Assembly (NCBI GenBank): GCA_009787085.1 | Contig: WRGR01000028.1 | Location: 1-36,710, forward strand | Source of the DNA: Actinomycetes bacterium | Lineage (GTDB): Bacteria > Actinomycetota > Coriobacteriia > Coriobacteriales > UBA8131 | DNA length: 36,710 nucleotides | Direction of reading: 5' to 3' | Shown here: piece after piece, positions 1 to 7,264 of the stretch | Numbering within the stretch: the first letter of the stretch is position 1 | Layout: every line of letters begins with the position of its first letter | The notes under the pieces: generated by a model | Databases searched by the model: none | The model's input: only the letters and a program-made list of their open reading frames with translations | What the model was told of the DNA's origin: nothing | Made by a program: the position numbers and the translations under genes

Positions 1-747
1 CGACTCGGCGGCGGCGGCCGCATCTGCGTGGTCGGCGGCGGCCGCAGAGGCGGCGGCCGTAGCCGCGCAGGCTGCCGGCAGCCTGCCTGCCACTAACTGA
101 AAGGCCACATAGACGCTCGGTGATTCTTCCTCGGAGTACTCGATCTCAGCCTCGGCCAAGGCGGTGTGGCAATGGCGGCACCAATGGATCGGCTTACGGC
201 CACGATAGATCGCGCCCTTCTCGTAAATGTCTTTGAAAACCCGAACATTGCCCGCCTCATAAGCCGGAAGGTACGTGAGGTAGGGGTTGTCCCAGTCGCC
301 GATCACACCAAGGCGCTTAAAGCCGGTGCGCTGCAAGTCGATGTTCTCGGTCGCCCAGTCGCGGCAGATGCGGCGCAGGGTCGGCTGGTCGATGGCCGCC
401 ATCTTGGCCGGCCCCAGCTTGGCCTCCACCATGTGTTCGATCGGCTGCCCATGGCAGTCCCAACCCGGCACATATGGGGAGTAGTAACCTTGTTGAGTGC
501 GGAACTTGACAATGATATCCTTCAGTACCTTGTTGAAGGAATGGCCAATATGAATCGGGCCGTTGGCATAAGGCGGGCCGTCATGCAGCACGTATGACTG
601 GTTGCCAGCGTTGGCGGCCAGCATCTGATGGTAAAGGTCCATCGCGTACCATTTCTCCAAGCGCTGCGGCTCGCTTTTGGCCAACCCGGCCCGCATCGGG
701 AACTCGGTGGTCGGCAAGTTCATAGTTGATTTGTAATCCTTGCTCAC
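1..747 (-). CDS. ileS: Isoleucyl-tRNA synthetase, N-terminal part (cut by window edge)
   Basis: Class I aminoacyl-tRNA synthetase that charges tRNA-Ile; cytoplasmic. The first 249 residues are present. They include the family N-terminus (DYKSTMNLP, then FPMRAGLAKSEP), the ATP-binding HIGH motif in GPIHIGH at about residues 66-69, and YVPGWDCHGQPIE, which is characteristic of IleRS. The start is taken as GTG because the preceding AAAGGA is about 5 bases away and the GTG reading adds the conserved SKDYKST segment; an ATG eight codons later is the alternative. From about residue 220, at the start of the editing domain just after VAFQLV, the protein enters an Ala-rich stretch of at least 29 residues with Asp/His, absent from typical IleRS, and this runs off the window. 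It has its own promoter and about 90 bases of leader. Identity is secure; whether the insertion is tolerated cannot be judged from here. Confidence 0.95.
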   Translation of the reverse strand, partial: MSKDYKSTMNLPTTEFPMRAGLAKSEPQRLEKWYAMDLYHQMLAANAGNQSYVLHDGPPYANGPIHIGHSFNKVLKDIIVKFRTQQGYYSPYVPGWDCHGQPIEHMVEAKLGPAKMAAIDQPTLRRICRDWATENIDLQRTGFKRLGVIGDWDNPYLTYLPAYEAGNVRVFKDIYEKGAIYRGRKPIHWCRHCHTALAEAEIEYSEEESPSVYVAFQLVAGRLPAACAATAAASAAAADHADAAAAAES

Positions 748-828
748 ATCGATCCTTTCAAGTACTTGGATAAGTACGGGTGCTAACTATAACGACACAG
801 CAGGGATGGGCTGCTCCATCATCTCGCC

Positions 829-842
829 GGTCTTGCAAGACC
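829..842. promoter_or_regulatory. 14-bp perfect palindrome at the ileS transcription start
   Basis: GGTCTTGCAAGACC is a perfect palindrome placed across the predicted start point of the ileS transcript, just downstream of the -10 box. It could be an operator or a 5'-end RNA hairpin. The leader also has a GTACTT/AAGTAC hairpin (about 760-775) shortly before the ribosome binding site. No T-box sequence is visible. Confidence 0.35.
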
Positions 843-846
843 CCTC

Positions 847-875
847 ATTGTACTGCAAGAAGCAGAGGCGGGCAA
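847..875 (-). promoter_or_regulatory. Predicted sigma-70-type promoter of ileS
   Basis: On the minus strand there is TTGCCC, a 17-base spacer, then TACAAT. Transcription would begin near position 840, leaving about a 90-base leader before ileS. It lies between the uppP stop and the ileS start, so ileS is probably a separate transcription unit. Confidence 0.65.
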
Positions 876-951
876 CGCCGATATAGGGTAGCGGCTAAGA
901 TGAGTCGGAGGAAAGGGAGCAACAGTGCTGAGTCGGTGCCTCCTTGACCCT

Positions 952-1869
952 TCACAGCTTGCCTAGCAGGGCAAAACAGACGATTACTGCTATTCCAAGA
1001 ATTATGCGGTACCATCCGAAAGCTGTGAAGCTGTGCTTTTTGATGAAGCTCATCAAAAAGCGGATGGCGGCCAGTGACACCAAGAAGGCCGTGACAATAC
1101 CGATAGCAAAGACCCCCCACTCCGTTGTGCTCAGCACGAAGTGATCTAAGAACAAAGTCTTGACCACCTTCAACAGGCTCCAGCCAAACATCACCGGAAT
1201 GGCCAAGAAGAAGCTGAACTCGGCAGCCATAACACGGGAGACGCCGAGGATGCGGCCACCGAGGATCGTCGATCCGGAACGCGAGGTGCCAGGAACAATG
1301 GCCAAACACTGAAAGCAGCCGATGGCCAAGGCCCGCCTCCAAGTGATCTCAGGCAACCCTGCCGAGAGCACCGCTATGCCGGAAGGCGACCCCCCACTTG
1401 CGGGCACTGGCACAGCTACCCGGCTATGGCGGCCAATGGCTTGACTGGGCTCCTCCTTATTGAAGTGTTCAACGAGGATAAAGGCCACGCCGTAGACGAT
1501 CAGGGCGACAGAAACCGTGATAGCGTTGAAGAAGTTCGCCTCCATCCAGTCGTCCAACAGAAAGCCCACTACAGCAGCCGGCAGACAGCCGACGATCACC
1601 CGCCCCCAAAGCCCCCAAGTGGCGCGACGCTCAACCGTTGACTTAAGGCGGCTCAGCGGGTTTAGGCGCTGGGCGAAAAGTACGATAACAGCCAAGATCG
1701 CCCCAAGCTGGATAACCACCAAGAACAAATCGAGGAACTCCCTCGAGACGTTCAGCGGTGCAAACTCGTCGAAGAGGATCATGTGGCCGGTCGATGAGAC
1801 GGGCAGCCATTCGGTAATGCCCTCCACCACGCCGATAAAGAAAGCCTTGATGAGCTCGAAGATCATCAT
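952..1869 (-). CDS. uppP: Undecaprenyl-diphosphatase
   Basis: Integral membrane phosphatase that recycles undecaprenyl pyrophosphate to the lipid carrier used for peptidoglycan and other envelope polymers; loss or gain alters bacitracin sensitivity in known homologues. The protein has 305 residues and shows both family signatures: EGITEWLPVSSTGHM at about residues 16-30 and PGTSRSGSTI at about 193-202, with several hydrophobic helices. A segment at about residues 139-172, between membrane helices, is rich in Ala, Gly, Pro and Ser and looks like an insertion relative to the usual family length of about 265-290. The start overlaps the thiI stop (TCATGATG), so the gene is probably translationally coupled at the end of the mihF-gmk-rpoZ-thiI-uppP operon. 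No convincing terminator follows the stop. Confidence 0.93.
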   Translation of the reverse strand: MMIFELIKAFFIGVVEGITEWLPVSSTGHMILFDEFAPLNVSREFLDLFLVVIQLGAILAVIVLFAQRLNPLSRLKSTVERRATWGLWGRVIVGCLPAAVVGFLLDDWMEANFFNAITVSVALIVYGVAFILVEHFNKEEPSQAIGRHSRVAVPVPASGGSPSGIAVLSAGLPEITWRRALAIGCFQCLAIVPGTSRSGSTILGGRILGVSRVMAAEFSFFLAIPVMFGWSLLKVVKTLFLDHFVLSTTEWGVFAIGIVTAFLVSLAAIRFLMSFIKKHSFTAFGWYRIILGIAVIVCFALLGKL

Positions 1870-3185
1870 GACAACAACTCCCCGTCTAAGTGCGCATCAG
1901 CCAATTTCGTTATGCCGGGTTGTGGAGCGGCAGGGCCTGTTTTTGCCCTTGGCAGACGAGGGTACTCCATCTGCTCCATTATAGCGGCCAACCAGTCCGC
2001 AACGGGCAGATTCTCCCAAACACGCCTGACTTCCTCCAAGTTGGCATGGGTTTCGGGATTTCGCGGCATGAAAAGGGTACAGCAGTCATCGTGGGACTGG
2101 CAGGAGACGGCAAACGAACCCAGCCGCTCAGCCTCAGCGATGATCTCCAGCTTGTCCGAGCCGATCAGGGGACGCAGCACCGGCAATCTGACGACATCAT
2201 CCACCGCTCTGATGTTGTCCAAGGTCTGCGAGGCCACTTGCCCCAGCGACTCCCCGGTAACCAGGGCTTTCGCACCTTCTTGAACCGCTAGTGCCTCAGC
2301 AGTAAGAAACATCAGGCGGCGGTAAAGAACCACTCGCAAGCCTTGAGGCACACTGGCTGCGATCTGGCGCTGGAATGCTCCGAAGGGCACCACCGCCAGC
2401 TTTTTCAGGCCGCCAAAAGGTTCCAGCCGTCCAGCGATCTGCGCTACCAAGTACTCGCTGGTATCCGTGGTTTCCGGGCGACCAGAAAAATGCAGGCCGA
2501 TGACCTCCGCGCCCCGCCGCAACAGCCGCCAGCTGGCCACCGGCGAATCGATGCCGGCCGAGAGCAGTGACACCACAGTACCAGCCGAGCCGACCGGCAA
2601 GCCGCCAACACCTTTCAGCGTTTGAGTGTAGAGAAAGGCTACGCCTTCGATCATCTCTAGGTGCAGACAAACATCAGGCTGCTGCATCTGCACGTGTTTA
2701 TCCGACAAACGGTCGTCCAGCCAGCCGCCGAGGTAACGGTTCAAATCCATGCTATTGATAGGGAAATCAGTGTTCGCCCGCCTGGCTTGAACCTTGAAGC
2801 TCCGATAAGGCTCGCACTCGGCCATCATGGTTAAGGCAGTCTGCTCGATCAGCTCCATGTTCTGCGGCAGCCGTAAGCCAACAGAAACCCGCACCACGCC
2901 GGGCACGTCGGCCGCCAGCTTGGCAGCCTGCACGGCCTGTTCAGCCCCTGCCAGCTCGATCAGCAAGCGACCAGAAATGCGGCGCACCCTGATCCAACCG
3001 GCATCAAGCAAGGCCAGCCGCCGACCGATGTTGGCACGCAACAACTTCTCGAAATACGAGCGGTTATGCCCCTTCAAGCCGATCTCATGATAGTGGATCA
3101 GCACCACATGTTGCGGCTCTGCAGCCATCTCACGCCCATCACCGCCGGCCGACACGGCCATGCGCACTGGCTCAGCAGGCCGCAT
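1866..3185 (-). CDS. thiI: tRNA 4-thiouridine synthetase ThiI (short form without rhodanese domain)
   Basis: Adenylates U8 of tRNA and transfers sulfur to form 4-thiouridine; homologues can also supply sulfur for thiamine thiazole synthesis. The order seen is an N-terminal ferredoxin-like segment with VVLIHYHEIGLKGHNR, a THUMP domain, and a PP-loop ATPase domain with LLSAGIDSPVASW, where the usual SGGIDS is SAGIDS. Near the C terminus CCTLFMPRNPETH contains the conserved cysteine region. No C-terminal rhodanese domain is present, as in Gram-positive and archaeal forms. The start is uncertain: the ATG used here lies 4 bases after the rpoZ stop and gives 439 residues, whereas the ATG at 3128 fits the family's usual N-terminus better. 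Neither has a strong ribosome binding site. It overlaps uppP by 4 bases. Confidence 0.9.
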   Translation of the reverse strand: MRPAEPVRMAVSAGGDGREMAAEPQHVVLIHYHEIGLKGHNRSYFEKLLRANIGRRLALLDAGWIRVRRISGRLLIELAGAEQAVQAAKLAADVPGVVRVSVGLRLPQNMELIEQTALTMMAECEPYRSFKVQARRANTDFPINSMDLNRYLGGWLDDRLSDKHVQMQQPDVCLHLEMIEGVAFLYTQTLKGVGGLPVGSAGTVVSLLSAGIDSPVASWRLLRRGAEVIGLHFSGRPETTDTSEYLVAQIAGRLEPFGGLKKLAVVPFGAFQRQIAASVPQGLRVVLYRRLMFLTAEALAVQEGAKALVTGESLGQVASQTLDNIRAVDDVVRLPVLRPLIGSDKLEIIAEAERLGSFAVSCQSHDDCCTLFMPRNPETHANLEEVRRVWENLPVADWLAAIMEQMEYPRLPRAKTGPAAPQPGITKLADAHLDGELLS

Positions 3186-3189
3186 GGAA

Positions 3190-3462
3190 CTATACGGGCT
3201 TTGCAGCTTCTTCTTCTTCGAACTTCTGCCGATCATAGCCCACCTCGTCGCGGGCGATCTCCTCCATGGCCAATGACAGCGGCTTGCGCCCTGCCAACTG
3301 GGCAATTTGGTTGGCGGACTGCAAGGCAATAGCCCGATCACGCTGACGGCGCATCATGTCGTTGATATCCCGGGCTCGCTCAGAGGCAATAGAGCAAAGC
3401 AGGAACCTGTCATTGTCCGCCTTGTCCAAAAGGTCGTCTATCGGGGGCTGCATAAGTGACAT
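3190..3462 (-). CDS. rpoZ: DNA-directed RNA polymerase omega subunit
   Basis: Small subunit that helps fold and hold the beta' subunit of RNA polymerase. The 90-residue protein begins MSLMQPPIDDLLDKADNDRF and contains SERARDIND and the conserved PLSLAMEEIARDEV near the C terminus, which fits omega proteins of Gram-positive bacteria and Actinomycetota. The acidic tail (EEEEAA) is usual. The ATG has AGGT about 7 bases upstream. It lies 9 bases after gmk, and gmk-rpoZ adjacency is a widely conserved arrangement that supports both calls. Confidence 0.9.
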   Translation of the reverse strand: MSLMQPPIDDLLDKADNDRFLLCSIASERARDINDMMRRQRDRAIALQSANQIAQLAGRKPLSLAMEEIARDEVGYDRQKFEEEEAAKPV

Positions 3463-3471
3463 TTATCAAAC

Positions 3472-4035
3472 CTAGCTTTCTTCTTGTTGTTGCCGAATGT
3501 AGGCCGCCAACGCGGCAGCGGCCTCACCCACATCATCGTTAATGATGACTTTGTCGTATTCGCCCTGACTGGCCATCTCGAGACGGGCGGTTTCCAAGCG
3601 CCCAGCGATCTGCGTCGGGCTTTCAGTGGCTCGCGCCACTAGGCGCGCCTCAAGATCCAGCAGGGAGGGTGGTGCAATAAACACCAGCAGTGCCTGCGGG
3701 TACTGCTGCCTGATCTGCTGGGCACCCTGCGGGTCGATTTCCAATATTACATTCAAGCCATCAGCCAACTGCGAGAGCACCTCGGCCTTCAGGGTTCCGT
3801 AACGCGCCCCATGGACAGATGCCCATTCCAGCAATCCGTCCATAACGACCAATTCTTCGAACTTCTCTTCGGAGAGGAAGTAATACTGAACCCCGTCCCT
3901 CTCCCCCTTGCGTGGCCTACGCGTTGTTGCCGATACGGCTATGCGCAATCCCTCTAATTCGCCGACAATTTGGGCCAACAAAGTTCCCTTACCGGCTCCA
4001 GAAGGCCCGGAAACTACAAAAAGCTTCCCGGTCAT
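3472..4035 (-). CDS. gmk: Guanylate kinase
   Basis: Phosphorylates GMP to GDP using ATP; essential for GTP and dGTP supply. The protein begins with the Walker A motif GPSGAGKGT at about residues 9-17, followed by the GMP-binding segment SATTRRPRKGERDGVQYYFLS and VILEIDPQGAQQIR. At about 187 residues it has the family's normal length. ATG at 4035 is preferred because AGGATGG lies about 6-9 bases upstream; an in-frame GTG two codons earlier is possible. The gene starts 11 bases after mihF and is followed by rpoZ. Confidence 0.95.
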   Translation of the reverse strand: MTGKLFVVSGPSGAGKGTLLAQIVGELEGLRIAVSATTRRPRKGERDGVQYYFLSEEKFEELVVMDGLLEWASVHGARYGTLKAEVLSQLADGLNVILEIDPQGAQQIRQQYPQALLVFIAPPSLLDLEARLVARATESPTQIAGRLETARLEMASQGEYDKVIINDDVGEAAAALAAYIRQQQEES

Positions 4036-4046
4036 CGACACCCATC

Positions 4047-4355
4047 CTATCCGAGACGCTCGAGTAGGGCTGCCTTCTGCTTCTCTCCAAGACCCTTGAC
4101 ACGGCGGGTTTCAGAAATCCCCAAATCGGCCAAAAGCTTGGTCGCTTTGGCTTTCCCATAGCCAGGCAGAGACTCAATCAGGTTGAGAACCTTGATCTTG
4201 TCAACTACCGGGTTGTCCTTCTCCTGCAATACGTCGGCTATCGTGCGCTCGCCGTTTTTGATCTGCGCACGCAGGGCGGCGCGGGCACTTCGCGCCAACT
4301 TGGCTTTCTCCAGAGCTTCCTTACGTGCTTCAGGCGACAACTGAGGTAGCGGCAT
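4047..4355 (-). CDS. mihF: Actinobacterial integration host factor (mIHF-type DNA-binding protein)
   Basis: Small nucleoid-associated DNA-binding protein known from mycobacteria and streptomycetes, unrelated to the proteobacterial IHF heterodimer. The 102-residue protein has the basic N-terminal helix (SPEARKEALEKAKLARSARA), then IKNGERTIADVL and the helix-two-turn-helix core VLNLIESLPGYGKAKATKLL, ending with ISETRRVKGLGEKQKAALLERL. The start is fixed by AAGGAGAAAGT directly before the ATG; an upstream in-frame start would lie inside this ribosome binding site. It heads an operon with gmk, rpoZ, thiI and uppP and has a clear promoter. This gene is the strongest taxonomic marker for Actinomycetota in the window. 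Confidence 0.95.
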   Translation of the reverse strand: MPLPQLSPEARKEALEKAKLARSARAALRAQIKNGERTIADVLQEKDNPVVDKIKVLNLIESLPGYGKAKATKLLADLGISETRRVKGLGEKQKAALLERLG

Positions 4356-4387
4356 ACTTTCTCCTTTTCCGAAAAACAATTTCCTAG

Positions 4388-4416
4388 ATTGTAGATGTAC
4401 AGGCTCTGATAATCAA
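4388..4416 (-). promoter_or_regulatory. Predicted promoter of the mihF-gmk-rpoZ-thiI-uppP operon
   Basis: Minus strand: TTGATT, a 17-base spacer, then TACAAT, followed about 33 bases later by the mihF start with its AAGGAG site. It is among the best promoter matches in the window and separates this operon from the pyrimidine operon upstream. Confidence 0.7.
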
Positions 4417-4473
4417 GCGTAAAGGTCATTTTTTGAAAAACTGGAACCTAAAACGAAGCCAAAGGAGTATAGT

Positions 4474-5073
4474 TCAGCTTTTTGCCAGCCTACGGCTGCC
4501 CGGCGAGTACAGCGGCACACCCTGCTGGCAAAGCTGGCATTTATCAGGCGGCCAAGAAGGTGCATCCAAGCAGATCAAAGGGTAGAAGTCCTCGCTGAAA
4601 AGCGGCTTTGAGCCCCGGTCGACCAGTGCCGCCACGGCCAACACCGAGCCGCCAGCGGCAACCACCAAGTCCACCAGCTCCTTCACCGAGCCGCCAGAAG
4701 TCACCACATCCTCAGCCACCAGCACCTTTGCCCCCAGTTCTATCTCAAAAGAGCGGCGAAAGCACATCTTGCCGCCTTCCCGCTCGGAGAAGACCATCGG
4801 GCAATCCAGCACGTCGGCCAGGGCATTGCCGAAGAGGATGCCGCCAACCGCTGGCGAGGCCACCAAGTCGATGCTCTGCGCAAGCCCTGAAGGGAGGCGA
4901 GAAGCCAGCTCTTGAGCCAGGCGGCGCGTCAAGCGAGGCTGCTCAAGCACCCGGGCGCACTGAAAGTAGGTGTCGGAATGCCGGCCGCTGGTCAGTTGGA
5001 AGTGGCCACTGCGGATAGCGCCAGTATCCCGGAAAACCTGGAGGATCTCACTGTCGGTCATAGATTTGTTCAC
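4474..5073 (-). CDS. pyrE: Orotate phosphoribosyltransferase
   Basis: Converts orotate and PRPP to orotidine 5'-monophosphate, the fifth step of UMP synthesis. The 199-residue protein has the N-terminal family segment GAIRSGHFQLTSGRHSDTYFQ, an internal DLVASPAVGGILFGNALA, and the PRPP-binding motif VLVAEDVVTSGGSV. The C terminus holds CQLCQQGVPL, as in orotate phosphoribosyltransferases of the type found in many anaerobes and archaea. The start is GTG at 5073 with a distant GAGGAAA, or ATG at 5061; neither is decisive. It is the last gene of the pyrimidine operon, 47 bases after the 80-residue protein gene. Confidence 0.93.
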   Translation of the reverse strand: MNKSMTDSEILQVFRDTGAIRSGHFQLTSGRHSDTYFQCARVLEQPRLTRRLAQELASRLPSGLAQSIDLVASPAVGGILFGNALADVLDCPMVFSEREGGKMCFRRSFEIELGAKVLVAEDVVTSGGSVKELVDLVVAAGGSVLAVAALVDRGSKPLFSEDFYPLICLDAPSWPPDKCQLCQQGVPLYSPGSRRLAKS

Positions 5074-5120
5074 TTTTGCTCACTTTCCTCGTTTGGCGCC
5101 GATCAATGCTGTTACCCCAC

Positions 5121-5363
5121 TCACTCCACTGTCCCATAGGTGAACCCCCAGCCATGGCCGGCCAAGGCGGAATTCAACTGGTCACAGAGCTTAGTGCGGT
5201 GATAGCTGCCGGGCGGCAGGAGGTTGACAATCTCCAGCAGGTCGGCAGGGAGGTCGAAGTTCTCAGCCATCAACAGCACGTCAAGGCGCGATGCCCTGGC
5301 CTTGTCCCGAAAGAGCGCATCCACCAGCCGCTGCAGGCTGCCATATTCCTCCGACGGCCTCAT
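5121..5363 (-). CDS. Small conserved-looking protein in the pyr operon (possibly DUF2795-like)
   Basis: An 80-residue protein whose ATG overlaps the pyrD stop by 4 bases (ATGA), with pyrE following 47 bases later. This coupling is the main evidence that it is a real gene. It begins MRPSEEYGSLQRLVDALF and contains LLMAENFDLPADLLEIVNLLPPGSYHR. The alternation of a short helix, 'LP...L' and 'YHRTKLCDQLNSAL' recalls the small DUF2795 family of Actinomycetota, but that match is made from memory of the pattern and is weak. It has no signal peptide or membrane segment. It occupies the place where pyrF often lies, but it is far too short and lacks the OMP decarboxylase active-site motif, so it is not PyrF. 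Function unknown. Confidence 0.7.
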   Translation of the reverse strand: MRPSEEYGSLQRLVDALFRDKARASRLDVLLMAENFDLPADLLEIVNLLPPGSYHRTKLCDQLNSALAGHGWGFTYGTVE

Positions 5364-6409
5364 TGCCCCACGCCGCCGATCAGCTCCTGTATGTCTTTTA
5401 CCCCTTCGGAGGCACACCAGTCTTCTAGCTCGGCCACCAAGCGCGGCAAGGTCATCGGGTCGCTGAAGTTGGCAGTGCCGACAGCCACGGCGCATGCTCC
5501 GGCCAACATGAACTCCACGACATCTTGGACATCGCGGACACCGCCCATGCCCAACAACGGCAGACCGACTGCCTGATGCACACGATAGACCGCCCACAGG
5601 GCAATGGGCTTGATGGCCGGCCCAGAAAGCCCGGCCACTGCCCGCTCAAACAAGGGGCGGCGGCTACGGACATCGATGGCCATACCAGCCACCGTGTTGA
5701 TCAGCGATATCGCGTCGGCACCGGCAGCCTCGACAGCGCGGGCGACCTCGGTAATGTCCGTAACGTTCGGTGACAGCTTGACGATCAGTGGCCGTTTGCT
5801 AAGCGCCCGACAGCCAGCGGTGAGTTCGGCTGCCGCACTTGGGTCAATGCCGAAGCTCATGCCGCCTTCATCCACATTCGGACAACTGACATTGAGCTCA
5901 TAGGCACTGACCGCCGGCTCGACCTCCAAACGCTCGATAACCGCCTCGTACTCCCGGGCCGTATGACCGCTGACATTGACTATCACTGGCACGTCTTGTG
6001 TCGCCAACCACGGCAGGTCAGCCGAGCAGAAGGCCTCGACCCCAGGGTTTTGCAGACCGATGGAATTGAGCATACCGCTGGCAGTCTCGGTGACACGGAT
6101 ACCGTTGTTGCCTGACCAGGGGTTCAGGGAAAGCCCCTTGACGGTCACGGCACCGAGGCAGGAGAGCGGCAGCCATGCGGACTGGCCGGTATCGTCGGCC
6201 GCAGGGGAGCCACCCGCGCCGACGGCCAAGAGCGCTGAGTCGGCATCGGTATCGGCATCGCCCGTAGCGGTCGCCTGACCTAGGCTGCCGCCAGTCGCTG
6301 CTGCCCAAATAGCGGCATATTCACGGCCGCTGGCAAAGGTGCCGGAAGCCGAGGTCAAAGGGTTTTTCATATGCAGTCCACCAAGGCTCACGGCCATGTT
6401 CACACTCAC
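5360..6409 (-). CDS. pyrD: Dihydroorotate dehydrogenase, class 1B catalytic subunit
   Basis: Flavoprotein that oxidises dihydroorotate to orotate; class 1B enzymes pass electrons to NAD+ through PyrK. The N-terminus LGGLHMKNPLTSASGTFASG, the Cys active-site motif LNVSCPNVDEGG, SPNVTDITEVARA and the C-terminal FMN phosphate-binding GMGGVRDVQDVVEFMLAGA are all present. The start is GTG at 6409, overlapping the pyrK stop by 4 bases (GTGA), with GGAGG exactly 7 bases upstream; ATG at 6397 is the alternative. A stretch at about residues 39-80, rich in Ala, Gly, Asp and Thr and encoded by repeated CGGCATCG-type triplets, interrupts the usual N-terminal barrel strand region and is not expected in the family. 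Confidence 0.95.
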   Translation of the reverse strand: MSVNMAVSLGGLHMKNPLTSASGTFASGREYAAIWAAATGGSLGQATATGDADTDADSALLAVGAGGSPAADDTGQSAWLPLSCLGAVTVKGLSLNPWSGNNGIRVTETASGMLNSIGLQNPGVEAFCSADLPWLATQDVPVIVNVSGHTAREYEAVIERLEVEPAVSAYELNVSCPNVDEGGMSFGIDPSAAAELTAGCRALSKRPLIVKLSPNVTDITEVARAVEAAGADAISLINTVAGMAIDVRSRRPLFERAVAGLSGPAIKPIALWAVYRVHQAVGLPLLGMGGVRDVQDVVEFMLAGACAVAVGTANFSDPMTLPRLVAELEDWCASEGVKDIQELIGGVGQ

Positions 6410-7257
6410 CAGAGCACCTCCCAGGCATTGAACACCGGGCCGTCGGCACAAACCCGGCGGGCGGCCGCCGTCGTGCTTATCATGCAGCCCATACAGGCAC
6501 CGATGCCACAGGCCATGTGGCTTTCCAACGAAACCTCGCAGTAGATATTGCGCTCTTGGGCAAGCCTTGCCACTTGGCGCATCATCGGCAGCGGCCCACA
6601 GGCGGCAACATAGTCAAAATCGGTCTTCTCCATCAATTGGGCCATCAGCTCGACGTTCGTGCCGTGATGGCCAAGCTCGCCGTTGTCGGTGGCAGTATGC
6701 CTTTTTGTAGGCACTGCAGCACGGCTAGTCAAAAGGACATCGACATCATGCATCTCCTCCGGCCCATAGAGGCTTGGCCAGCCAGTCAGGGCATGTACCC
6801 AGGCCTTGTTGCGGGCACCGATCAACAAGTGCACCTCTTCAGCATCCGGGAAGAAATCGGCATACCAGTTAAGCTGGGCAAAGCCGACACCGCCGCCGAT
6901 CAGCAGTGGCCGCCGGGTTGTCGGTGGCGGCTGCCAGCCGTTGCCCAAAGGGCCGAGCAGTTGCAGGAACTCGCCCGGTAAGACCCGGGCCAAACGGTCG
7001 GTTCCCCGACCAACCACCTGGTAAAAGAAGGTCACAGACAGCCCCGGGGAGGCGCCGGTTAGTGTTGTTGCGCTACTCACCGCAAAGGGGCGGCTCAGGA
7101 TATGCTCACTGCCCTCCCCTAGCCGCAACTGAATGAACTGGCCTGGCCGCACGGCCTCGATGCCCGACAGCTGCCCCAGCGTCAGCCGCCAAAGCCCGTC
7201 AGCCACCGGCTCGTTGTCGATAACCCAAACCTTCGAGCAAACCGTCATACAGCCCAT
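6406..7257 (-). CDS. pyrK: Dihydroorotate dehydrogenase electron transfer subunit
   Basis: FAD and [2Fe-2S] protein that moves electrons from PyrD to NAD+. The 283-residue protein shows the FAD-binding segment LSRPFAVSSA, the GPLGNGW and LLIGGGVGFAQL nucleotide-binding segments, and a C-terminal iron-sulfur motif in ESHMACGIGACMGCM followed by RRVCADGPVF, giving four cysteines. The length is slightly above the usual 250-265, explained partly by a short insertion around LTSRAAVPTKRHTATDN. The ATG at 7257 lies 7 bases after the carB stop with TGGAG about 10 bases upstream; ATG at 7248 is an alternative. Confidence 0.95.
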   Translation of the reverse strand: MGCMTVCSKVWVIDNEPVADGLWRLTLGQLSGIEAVRPGQFIQLRLGEGSEHILSRPFAVSSATTLTGASPGLSVTFFYQVVGRGTDRLARVLPGEFLQLLGPLGNGWQPPPTTRRPLLIGGGVGFAQLNWYADFFPDAEEVHLLIGARNKAWVHALTGWPSLYGPEEMHDVDVLLTSRAAVPTKRHTATDNGELGHHGTNVELMAQLMEKTDFDYVAACGPLPMMRQVARLAQERNIYCEVSLESHMACGIGACMGCMISTTAAARRVCADGPVFNAWEVLW

Positions 7258-7264
7258 CTGCTGC

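Noticed and set aside
748-850. T-box riboswitch in the ileS leader
   Set aside because: The leader is short and contains no GGNACCGCG-like T-box sequence, so the visible hairpins do not support it.
5364-5597. Upstream extension of the 80-residue protein within pyrD
   Set aside because: The added part is out-of-frame reading of conserved PyrD sequence, rich in Arg and Cys; the ATGA overlap start explains the gene better.
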